64,000 nucleotides of DNA from Trichuris trichiura (taxonomy: Eukaryota > Nematoda > Enoplea > Trichinellida > Trichuridae). Positions 24,925-36,400 of the stretch are shown here, in pieces. The notes under the pieces are model-generated. The model was not told the DNA's origin, made no database searches, and saw only the letters and a program-made list of their open reading frames with translations. The stretch covers positions 744,001 to 808,000 of the forward strand of contig JBAJFE010000060.1 in assembly GCA_037903355.1 (NCBI GenBank), given 5' to 3'. The translations under genes were made by a program, and so were the position numbers. The first letter of the stretch is position 1. Each line of letters opens with the position of its first letter.

Positions 24925-27900
24925 ATGTGGAGCTTCTGGGCTCTGACCAGTATAGCAGTATGGCACTTTTGCCTTGCCGACTTGTTGACTGAGCTCGATA
25001 GGATAGATGATCTTTCGGAGGTTTGATCATCGGATTTTGTGAAGAGTTCCGTCTTTCATAGCTTTCTTCTTTGCTTTCAGTTTCGTCGAATTGTGAAAGA
25101 ATACGCCGTATCCCAATCCTACTTGCTAGATTACCGTTCCGCTCTGACGGTATTTGCTCCAATCAACGACGTGTTTGTTCGCTTTCCGGATGTACGTTCT
25201 ATGACGCAGAAAGAATTGCTAGGCCATTTTGGTGAGCATTTGAAAGTTTCTTTTGCTTATTTCTAAAATGTTCATTCAAGCGCAGCAATTTTTCTTTCTG
25301 TCTGTTCATCAATGACCCTTAATTGCACCGATAAATCAATTGAAACTTGGAAAGAAGTCATCAAGTTCTTCGGTTAACGAAAACTCCTAACTAGAAAGCC
25401 ACCCAGAAGCTATGCTATAATCAACCTCCGTATTTCGCCCATTGAAAGGCAAAAATGTAAGACGAAGTGTTATTGTTGTAACATAGCCAAAAATTATTGT
25501 GCAGCATTTAATTCATCACGTTCCTATGCTTATGAAATATGAATACAAAACTTGGGACTTCGGATAACTGGTATTGTTAAGGCTCTTAATTGTACCTATA
25601 CCTTTCTACATAAGGTATGAAAATAAGCTCGCGCTGTTTTCTACCGACTCAAAATACTCATAAAATGAAGCTGCAACAACGTTGTTCATTCTGTGTACTT
25701 TCCACTGCATTAAACAGTCTGCCGACGTTCTGGCAGCACACGAATGCGATGGAAGTAGAAGTGCGCTGTTATTGATTCATGGAAGTGAATGAATCACCTT
25801 TTTTTGGGCATCTTTAGCTTTGGAAAAGTGCATTGCAAGCATGCAATGCCTGACCAGTACCAGTTTTGCTTTCAGACCAGAGGGGCACCTTCGTTGCCGC
25901 CTCGATATTGCTTTATGTCCTCCTGCAATTGGTTTAAATTACGCTCTGTAAAGTAAGGAGTAAATTGAAGAAGTTGGCCAAAATGCCTTTTTGATCGTAA
26001 AGCAGACGTTCGGTTGAATTAGGATTATGTTAAGGAAAGCAGAATGCTTGCACAGTTTTCAAGATTTTCGGACATCAGTTTTCACAGATGATGTTAATAT
26101 ATACATGTATGTATGTTACCTTTAATGCTCTATTCCACTTGTCTCTAATGCTTCAGCTAAAGTTGGTTTGCTTACTTTAACCTTAGCTGCCACTTGAAAG
26201 GTATTTGTAGTACGCCTTTCGCGTGTTCCAGCTGTCTGATATGGCGTCATTATTTTTATCGAGATGCTGCGTTTATAGAATTATTGTTTTACTAGTGAGC
26301 GGATGTTCTGCATGGATTATTGAATCGGATATTTTCTCTGTGATAGAATAAATGCTGAAACTCAATAAAGAACGAATAAATTAGGAAACGAGCTTTTAAA
26401 AATAGGTTAACCTCCATCATTGAACAAGAAATGTACATGGATTTTTCCCGTTTCTATTTGCCAATGAAACGAGTCAAAAAGGAAAAAAACGCCTCCGATT
26501 ACGCGTTGTGCCTCCGCCGAGGACAGCCTCTAAGGAATTTGCTCCGAAGCTGATCCAGCCGTGTGTGTATATCCTCGACAGGTCAAGGTTCGACTAGACA
26601 GGCACGCACACGACTCGGAAAGGTAGAGGAGCAACTCCTGAGGAAGAACTCGGTGGGAGGGCAACTCCTTCGTGCGCTAATGACGGCTCAAGATTGAGCC
26701 GAAAGCTTCGCCAGACGTGTGTTTGGTTTTGTGCCTTTGAACGACAATAAAGTTCTTTTTTTTCCTTTTTGACTCGTTTCATTGGCAAATAGAAACGGGA
26801 AAAATCCATGTACATTTCTTGTTCAACCACCTAACCCGTTACCAACTTTACGCCTTCAAACCTCCATCATTGCATTGTAATAGCGAAATTTGCATGTATG
26901 CAAGGTTGATAAGCTTTTAAAAAGGTTGCTTTTTTAATTGGTATCTTTGTTTCTTAAACAAAAGATTAATATTGTATCGACCAGAAATGGGCCCGTTGTT
27001 TTAATCCAGTTTGATTCTTACAATTGCTTGACGTTTCCTCCTTGTTGGTTGGGCTTCTCTTCGGTCACTGCGCAATTCTTATTTCAAAATCGTTGACTAT
27101 AAGTAAATCTAGCGTATTGGTAGCACTATGTATTTATGCAATCTACTTCCTGTCAACTCACAGACGTTTTGGCTGACAATTACCTTTTTAGTCGACCGTC
27201 AGCTTCCACAACTTCTCAAAGGTCCCCACACGTCAAAGAAAACGGAATACTTGAACACCGTGAAGAGTGGAAGGATGTATTTGTCCATGTTTGAGAACAA
27301 CCCGGGAAATTTTGTAAGTTCCCTCCGCGACATTGCACTGCCACCTTCCTTTGGGCAGGATTGTTTTGCATGTATGTATGTTGTTTTTAGTCATTTTTTG
27401 CAAACAATGGGAGAGTTTGCAATCACGTGACAAGCAGTTGGGCAATAGTTAGTCAGAGTCAATACCTTTACAAGATATGCTCACCCATCGGCGAAGAAAA
27501 CTATCCCGGCACTGCTTTTGACTTGGTCAAAGTCAAAGAATCCGCCTACTTTGAAGGCAAACGTTATTCCAACACGGAGCTTACGTAATTTGGAAATGTT
27601 CCCGCGCTTTAGATGTTGTTATCCATTTTGCATGCTTATCGTTTGAAGGTATTTGCGCGACATGCTCGGTCGTTTTCCTGACGTTGCAATGATCGTGTAT
27701 GGCGGCTCTGGATGGAATGGGTTCCACACTTTTTTTCTGCCCAACAATAAGGCTTTCGAGAAATTGTACAAACGTGATGCCGTTGATAGAAGCGTCAGTT
27801 CGAATTGCCTCGTTCGTAACAGCTCTCACTTTGGTCAATTTTTAGATTCTGCTAACTCACGTGACATCTACAGGTCGCGTATTGTTTACTGAATCGTGGC

Positions 27901-30293
27901 TTTACGATTACGGTTCACATTATTACCCTTCTGTTCGCTTTGCGACGAACGTTATTGAAGACAACTTCCGACTTATGCTGACAATGAGGAATTTGACCGA
28001 TCGGAAGACAGGTCGTTGGACAAGTAAACGGTTTTTAAATGTTTCTTATTTCATTCATGTTTTCGTCGCTGTTTTTTACTCAATGGTTTGTATTAATGGT
28101 TTTTATAACAATTTTTCTTATCATTTGTACTTTTGCAGAAATAACCTTTGTTCCGTTAAGTCGCGTAAACGTTTCATCCTGTGACAAACGGATACGAGTA
28201 GTAGTTCCTGGTTTGGAAAAAAATTCTTTTGCTTAATGAAATACTGTCTTTTGTTCCTGCTCTCTGATAAGCATCAAATATGGCAAAAACTGCGATAAAA
28301 CTGTGTGTTTCTTTTTTGATGCGACATGCTGTGTTAAAGATAGGTTGTTTATTCATCTTCATCCTGTTATTTCTCTTTCGTACTTTGTATTTCCATTGTC
28401 TGTATATTGTGTTTACTTTTTCTTATTTACTCTTAAAAGATTAATGCATGTTTGGCATGAATTTGTGCTTCCGCATCACGTTGCTTTGCAGCGGGTTAAT
28501 CCAGTTTCCGCATTGCGCAATTAGCCTATCAGTTGTACTAATTTCTGTGGTTATCCACCGGATTGAGTCAGTATCGCGTTGTTGTTCAGGCCTTTCAGGA
28601 GCAACGGTGGTTGCGTTTTTTATTCAATCCTATTTGCATTATATTGCTGTTCTACTTTCAGTTTATGCTGTCAGCAATCTCGTGGAACGTTACGAGACAT
28701 TTCGCAGAGGAGCGGTTTGGGCAAAAGTTGTTGTTCCAAACATTCCTGTACAAAATGGCGTGGTGCATATTATCGACCGAGTTCTTGGCGTCGTGTCGAA
28801 CACTATAGACCAGTTGCTCATAGAAAATGATTATAGCACGTGAGCAATTGCATTCTTTTGTACGTGTTAACAGTCGTTTTTTTAACTTTCTATCAGTACG
28901 TTGATGACGTATATATACACAATCGGAAATACAGTTCGAAGCTACTTCTCTGCCCACGGCGGTTTGGTCACTTTCTTCGCTCCAATAAATGAAGCGTTTG
29001 ATAGAATTCCGGAACCTGTGGAGCGCCGCTTGCTGCGTGATCGCATCTGGCTAGAACAGGTATGTCGAAGTGGCTTGTTTGTCTTTGAATGTTGCATAGC
29101 AGTAGTCAACCATGATTGTTTTACAGATTCTAAAGCTTCACATCGTACCTTCGAAAGATTTGACGACAGATCAGATCAAAAATGAAACTATTGCTTTTAC
29201 TGTCGATAATTTGCAGCAGTTGCGTTTTATTCGTGGAGAATGGCCGAAAAATAACATCAGTACATCCTATGGCCTAGTTAGCATATTAAGGCTTCTCATT
29301 TTTTGCTTTGCAGCCTACTACGTGATAGGAGGTGGAGTAAAAGCCGCTATATGGCAGGAAGATGTTTCGGCCATCAATGGCATTATCCATTACATCGATC
29401 GAGTTCTGGGTGTGCCGTATCAACATATGTTCGACATAGTTAAGAATGACAGTCGACTTAGGTATATGGATGCATTAATTTCGATAATATTACCCACGGA
29501 ATGTTAATTGTAGCACAACTTACCTCGCACTTAGTAATATGCAACTGCAGTACACGTTGTCGCCATGGGAAGTGCTCAATTCACGGCACAATTTTACTTT
29601 CTTTGTCCCTACAGACGAAGCGTGGGACAAGATACCGCTCAGCTTGCGCTCAAAGTTTTTTAATGGCCAGAACTACCGTGCTTTACAGTTTGTATGTGCA
29701 CATTTTTGCTCATTCTCAGTGATCATTTTAACTTGACCAAAGAAAAACGTTTTGCCAAGTGTTAAGTGTAATTGTCACTATCAAAGTTCCTATAGCTCAG
29801 CATTTTCTCTTATGAAATCTAAGTGCTTTATCCGAATCACAGCAAAATTCAAATTCATTCGATTAGTGAAAGCCTAACTTTTATTAATACCACCAGTGGA
29901 AACTGTTTGTTAAATTTCAGGTTATGAAAAGGCACTTGATACAAGGAGTTGCCCTTCGCCTGCCAGATCTCCGCGAAAGAACCTATGTGATGATGAATGA
30001 TCAACGTGTAATGATCCGCCGAGTAGGCAAATGTAGGCAATACTATGATGTTGCTTTTTAAAGGTTTTTTAAAAAACGTGTTGACGTTAGATTTCGAGCT
30101 TTTCTGGCCATATGGCAACATTGTCGCCCGACTTTACGAGGGCGGCGAGATAGCCGCCATCAATGGCTTCATGCACCTCATCGACAATGTTCTGATTCTT
30201 CAAGAGGACTTGCATGCCGGAACAATTACACCTTGCTGCAGTTGGCTTTTGCTTATAGTTGCATTACTTACGTTACTTAATGCTCAAGCGTGA
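24925..30293 (+). CDS. Fasciclin I-like GPI-anchored adhesion protein, four FAS1 domains
   Basis: Fourteen exons are modelled: 24925-25020, 25081-25231, 27192-27313, 27475-27584, 27649-27815, 27874-28023, 28139-28210, 28662-28839, 28897-29059, 29127-29259, 29314-29461, 29535-29691, 29921-30032 and 30091-30293, giving 653 aa. Residues 1-18 form a signal peptide (MWSFWALTSIAVWHFCLA). Four FAS1 domains follow. Their first core motifs are TVFAPINDVF (55), HTFFLPNNKAF (186), VTFFAPINEAF (373) and FTFFVPTDEAW (517). The second core motif is seen at NGVVHIIDRVL (321), NGIIHYIDRVL (469) and NGFMHLIDNVL (611), but is missing or unrecognisable in domain 1. The C terminus ends CCSWLLLIVALLTLLNAQA, a hydrophobic tail with no charged residues after it, as expected for a GPI signal. 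Length and layout match Drosophila Fasciclin I, a homophilic neuronal adhesion protein. The junctions of exons 6-8 and 13-14 are the least certain. Intron 2 is 1960 nt and contains an inverted-repeat element. Confidence 0.88.
26420..26826. mobile_element. Inverted-repeat (foldback/MITE-like) insertion in fasciclin intron 2
   Basis: Two arms of exactly 70 nt, 26420-26489 and 26757-26826, are perfect reverse complements and enclose 267 nt. The arms start TTGAACAAGAAATG and end GGAAAAAAA. The interior is more GC-rich than the surrounding intron and holds GGTTCGACTAG, similar to a tRNA-type B box, and AATAAAG next to a T-run. The 14-mer AACCTCCATCATTG occurs at the left edge (about 26409-26422) and again about 35 nt beyond the right arm, resembling a displaced target duplication. 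No transposase frame is visible. It could be a MITE, a SINE-like insert or an assembly artefact. Confidence 0.7.
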
Positions 30294-30450
30294 ATTTTTC
30301 ACGAAAGCGAAGTGCTCTTCAGTGGACAAACGCAGGGATTTAAGAAAAGATCTCTTTTGAGCAAAAAAGGCGCTGATAGTTGTCGCCAAGCTCTCGCTGT
30401 TCCGCTGGACCAAGGACAGTTTTATATACTCCGCAAATGTCAGTTTCAGG

Positions 30451-30456
30451 AATAAA
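30451..30456 (+). terminator. Poly(A) signal of the fasciclin gene
   Basis: Canonical AATAAA, 158 nt after the stop codon, and the first such hexamer downstream. It overlaps the TAA that closes the in-frame open stretch after the stop. Confidence 0.6.
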
Positions 30457-33400
30457 ATTTGTTGCAATTTTTCGATTGTAGCTTCGGATACTACAGCGCT
30501 ATGAGACGCAGGTGAGCCAGATTGTAACATCTTGTCGAATTAGGGGAGCTGTGATTCTCCATTTGGAGCGCTTGAAAGTGTTAGCGTTCTATACGCAACT
30601 TGTACCTTTATGTTTCATTGCGACTTGCTGCAGTGTAGGTATTTTCGACTTCTTTTTCACTCGTGTACGCTCGTGATTAAACTTAAAAAGACGCTTTGTT
30701 GCTTAGGCGTAAAAAAACTACCAAATGAGAGGTCTCTTTTTGATGTATCGCTTTTTGTGTGATTACAATTTTTCACCATACGTGTAAGCATTTCTTTACA
30801 TTGCGAGTTCAAGAATGAAAGCAGTCAGATCGTTTTATGCGGTAAAAGGTAGTCCAGCATAATGGTGACAAGTTTAGATTTGAACCTATAGTTGATTACG
30901 CCGTTCGTATTTATACAATTCTGTTGAAGCAGTCGCAGCGAGTTAACAATTATCCTATTCCTAATATCCTGGTGACTAATGGGAACGCTACGTTAAAGTG
31001 GTTAGCTGCAAAACTTATTATCTGGCATTGGTGAGTTCAATTAAGACAAGGAATTTTAATTTATTACTTTTTGAGAAGCTGCAATGGATGGAACTACGAA
31101 GATGGCATTGTCCGTAGCGTTTCATAAGTTAGGTCTACTCGCAATGCTTACTGAATGGTTTTTATTTCAGTTGTACGTTGCGCATATTATACTTCGGTTG
31201 TCGCCTTTCTGCTTTGTATGCGTTGCAGGTAAATATGAGGAAGATCACATATCCACTACTGCACGCACGGAACGAAGTTTTCACAAGAGCATGTTAAAAG
31301 AGGTAATGTTTGTTTGTTACTAAAAAGGGATACTTTGTTGTTCTCTTTAATTACGATAGATAGGGTGGAAACATACGTTGAGGTGTAACCCATTAAATCG
31401 ACAAAAATGCTTCTAGAAAAGTCTTACGAATGGGTGGTGGCTAACTTGTTTGGCTAAAAGTGTTTCCACGTTTTAGTCACTAATCAAAAGGCGAACGAGT
31501 CGTGTTAGAATTCATGCTGGAGCTGCTAAGCTCTAAACCTCGCGTGTGAAAGGGAAGACTTTTTTATTTCGCGCTTATTTTTTGTACTCAAATTGTTTAG
31601 GGCAATTTTGTAATTGCGAAGGCTCAATCTGCTCAGTTTCTTTCACTTTTTCTTTACCAATAGCTGATGAAGAGGAAGCTTCTATTCGCATTTCCGTACC
31701 AGGAAGGGTTGTTTTGCTTTATAGCGTTCAATGTTATAAATTCGTGCACTTGTATTGGTTATTGAAAAGAGGTTTGCAGCTCATAGAGGAATAGCGGAAA
31801 AGCGTAAGCTTCAACAGCAATCGTAATAATGTTAAAACACTGGCGAGCCAAAGCAGTGAACAAACTGCATCCACCATGAAGTAGTATAAAGCTTTAAAAC
31901 ACCTAAGATAAATGCACGATATTGTTGGCTAGACAGAAAGTATTTGTCAGTTAATGAGTGGCATATATTATCTTCAATCGTTTCCCAACTTATTATTCGT
32001 CAAAGTCAAAGTCTCATTATATACAAAAGGCAAACGCTGAAGATTTCAGGTTAGCTGATTCGCACACTGAGCATAAGTTCAGACAACTAATAAACGCATT
32101 TGCATAACAATACTTGACAATGCATTTAGGAAAATGTGTCCGGTGTTAGTGAAGCGATTGTTCAATTGAAGTAATGCAAAATTCGATTAATATCACTCAT
32201 TTTTGATACGCTGTCGTGTTCCGCTATGCTTAGCTTCAGTTAGAGCAGTTTATTGTGTATTTCTCATCACAAAAGTCCACTTTGCAGTGCTAACCATTAG
32301 TTATTTTTTGAGTGTACGTGTTAGCTGTGTCCAAGGTTGCGGATTAGATCAAGTTTAGCTTCAATGACTCTTCCGATTATAACAGACAAAGCATCTGACG
32401 CCTTAAAGCTGTCTTTGGGATAGTGGTACCTAGTTCACTTGTGAAAGAAAAAACAAAAGTCTGGTAATTGTTGAATTCACGGAATTGAACAATTGCCGCG
32501 CCTGAAGGTTGTAGCGACGCTTTAATCACGTTTTCAATCGGTACTTTTTTTAGGTGAACGTTTGGTTTGCGGAAAACGTTAAGAAAGCTTATGTCTCTTT
32601 GCCACTCAGAATAGGCATTAGCCAAGTTTATTTCACACCAACATTGTTCCATTGACAAAGCTGCAAATCAATCTTTTCTATTTCACTTTCGGAAAAGTTT
32701 ACGCAAAACAGTCAATGACCATCAGTGCGCGAACGTAATGGTCAACTTTACCCTTGCGAACATTTGTTCGTTACGCTCATGCTTATTCGTCAATGCTTCT
32801 TGCCGTAGATGGTTGTTTTGCTTGTATTTTTTAAAAAAGACCATAAATGATCAAATTAAACTAACGTTGTCCTATAATGCCTTAGGTTGGCGATTTCAAA
32901 AAGTCGGCCGAGTCGGAACAGTTGATCATGTTAGGTACTCTTTCGATTTTGCTTTATCTTTACTCATTCCCGCTGAGATCTATGGACAGTTGACAAAGAC
33001 ATGCAGTGATTTCAGATATTTATTTCCGATATGCTATTTTGAACAGTTAATCCTAGGTACTGTGCGCATTACATGTCTTTCCTCAGTTGAATGTATGTGC
33101 TAATAATCTTGCCTACTAATGTGATTTCATCGGGTGAACTTTTTTTTAAACTCTTAAACTACTTTTAAGCCTATCTGATGGCCACAGGCTCTAAATAACT
33201 ACTCATTACTTGTTTGGATGCAATCTTTATTATATGATAATGGAAAAGAAGTGAGTGGATGCTCTGTTGAAATGTTGAACGTGTCTACCATTCTGTACTG
33301 ATGGTCGGGTATGCACATAATGACATTTAATCTGCAGTTGAATAATCTAGACGAGGTATGCAAAGCTCTTTTGATTCGAAATCCTCTTGACTAGGCGATG

Positions 33401-36400
33401 GAATCGAGATACGAAGTGGAAAGCTAAGCATGGATTGGATTTCTGATCTTGCAGCAGACATCACGTAGCGATGATGATGTGGGCGAAAATGAAAGTTATG
33501 CCTGACGAAGTCCATACCGATTATTCAACTATTTGCTTACCTCCTGTCACCGACCACAGTAGGGGTCGTAAGCGTAACGTGAAGTTATTTTGTAATGTTC
33601 TTCCGTGTTCACTTGTTTAATGTTCGACATATTCCATATGTACTTACAAGCGTGATGATACCTATGAATTAATCTTTTGTAAATAGGAGTTGGTGGAAAG
33701 TTGGCTGGCTCAAGATTGAATGACGATGTGTGCTTGCAATAGATCTGAAAAGTGACACTCTATGCTGTTAAGTATTTTACGATAGTTGCTCCTACGTTAC
33801 CGCTTTGTCATGATTTTATTACGACGGTCCACCTGATTACGTCATATATAAGAAAGAATTGTAGTTATTGCATGCTGCCGAGGTAAATGACGTGCAGAAC
33901 CAATTCGTTTGCCATGTCAGCATCGAAATGAAATTCAGCAACATCTGCTTGGTGTTTATGTTAAATGAGCCTTAAGTTATGTACGTTTTCTGAAGCAACA
34001 GCGGCTCTTGTTTCTTTCTTCCTGTCCGTAATTTAGCTGCGCAAATTATCCAAACAGCGATTCTAAATGAAAAGTTTGTCTGGCAATTGAGCTGCTTGCG
34101 CAAATGAAACAGTCGCGCGTTTTCTAGTGCCATGATGATCACGGCGCACTTTATATTTTCTGACGAAAATATTCACCTGCATGAGCTAACAATTCTGTCA
34201 GCAGTTTTAACGGCAAAACGTGTTCGCTACTCCAGCTGACCTCTGAGCTTGCTTGCAAGTAGCGATCCGCTAAGCGTAATAGCGGATTAGCTACAAAGAG
34301 TTGGCTCATCAATACCTGGAATAGATAGCTACTTGAAGACCTTGAAGGAACGTTACTATTTCGGTTATTAATATGAGTAAAGTTGTATTATATCTTCTGT
34401 CACAGGCAAGCGAGGGTCCCCTAGAACTACTCAAAATTTTCGGAACTGTGGCCATTAATTCACTTTTCAAGTATAAAAGCGGAAAGTATTACTCACTCTT
34501 TTCCACAAGCCGCTCAAGCCACATTTATGAAAAAATGTCACTCTGTCTGTGCGTATAGTTTTTGTGCAGTCATCCATTAAAGCTTACGATCACTGCATTT
34601 GGTTTGCAGCCTATTGTCTTTGCGTTTGATTAAACCCCGTTCCTATCTTTTAACTTCTAATAGTTATTGTGTGTTTTTGAACGCTGATGAATGTAATATA
34701 TAAAATATATTTGCATTTTTTAAAATTTTCCGCAATTGTGCCAGGTTTCAAGCTTATCCGGTTTGTCTCCGGCATACAAATTGAAAACGCTTTGACTGAA
34801 TCACAAATTACTGTCTAATTTATTATCAACACTTTTGTAGTTTTCTAAAAAGTGAATTGGAACGGATACGGAATATAAGTTGAATAGCTTTTAAGTTAAC
34901 CACGTTTTTGGAAGCATTCGAAATTTTAAAAATACGCAGAGCTAAATGGAATTCCTTTCGCGATCAGTAGGAATTCGGGCTTAAATTTGTTAGCGATCAC
35001 GGCTGCGGGCACTACGCTTCGCAACGCATCATTGCGCAAAATAGGCAGCAATGTTTTCTGTCAACTGCTTCCAGCTTTCAATTTATTTTTTTGGACAAGT
35101 ATTTGGACATTTTTTTAAAAATAATATATTGGCATAATAACTTCGTTTCCGTGGCAGTGTCATAGCGACTAAAGTTGACAAATATGTCAAGTTTGTCTGC
35201 ACATCAATGCTTACCTTAAGCTGTTATCGCAGACATGAAGAACAGTGATGCTTGGAGAAGTATTGAATTACGCGGCAATTTTACGAACCACAAATTGACG
35301 GACAATATCTTTGCAGATTTGGCCAATGCATAACATTGTACTGTACCGTGTTAGCGATAATGTGTAATTTGATTAAAGTGAATTCTCGATCATCTGCTGA
35401 TCTACAACATTGTCTGTAAGGGATTCCTTGCAAGGTGTGTTTAGTTAACTTGTCATTGCTGTCGTTTGCTAAGAATTTCTAATTGCAAGCAACATTTGGT
35501 TTCATTGAAATAGTTTTGCATATTTGCTGACGACCAGCGACTTCCTGTGAAACGTAGCGCGCGAATGGCCAATGGATTGAACGTCATAGGTTATAGCGGT
35601 ATCTTTTATTTACTCACATTCCGTATTCGGCGCACACTATTAGCATGATCATCTAAACCTGTTTCCTGCTATTAAATGCAAGAGTACGCTTGTAAGTTTG
35701 TTTCCGTGATTTATGGAACTGCGTTTAGCTATCGCGCCTTATCTGATCCTTGAAGTCAACTTTTCTCTTTATTGTAGCTAAACCTATATGTAATAATCAA
35801 CGTCTCATGCACGAATAGTATCAGTTCTACAGCTGACAGCGGGCCAGACGCCGTGAAATGAGCTCGTAATGACTATCTGATTTCTTCATCATCAGCATTA
35901 TAATGTCCTCTTTCCGCAGCATCTGAAGCATTGGAAAAGAATTTTTTATTTAAAGCCAAAAGCATTTCGATAATTTGATCAAAACTTGATTTGCGTCTTT
36001 TGATCCGTACTGCGGGCAGCGTTCACTTTCTTTCTGAGACCAAAAGAGGCACTTTTCTCAGACTTTAATCATTTGCTTGACTAACTTCATCCACAAGTGG
36101 ACTTTTCAAAACCATTACGGTATTGTCTCAAAATTCTCATTTGCGGTTGATCAAAGATCATATGATTATAGAATAGTTCTATGCTCAGTTAAATTCTAAT
36201 TTTGCTTGCGCATATATACATGTGTACATACAAGTTGCATATGCAAAAATGCAGGGGCACTATGATTCTGTTGAAAAATGGAGTCAATGGTTGGGAAGAG
36301 CATGGTTGCGCGATGACAAGCGCTCGGTTATTGATATTATTAATATAACAAATGGGGTAATTCGACCGGCTTAACTGTGTTCGCGAATAATGATAATTGC

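Noticed and set aside
26670..26730. Hammerhead-ribozyme-like core (CTAATGA, a hairpin, then GAAA) inside the intronic inverted repeat
   Set aside because: The invariant CUGANGA is altered at a core G, the base after the hairpin does not fit, and flanking stems are weak.
31084..31794. Plus-strand frames with splice-like edges that might form a small gene
   Set aside because: No family is recognisable, the phases that join the pieces give unrelated hydrophobic sequence, and no start or end is convincing.
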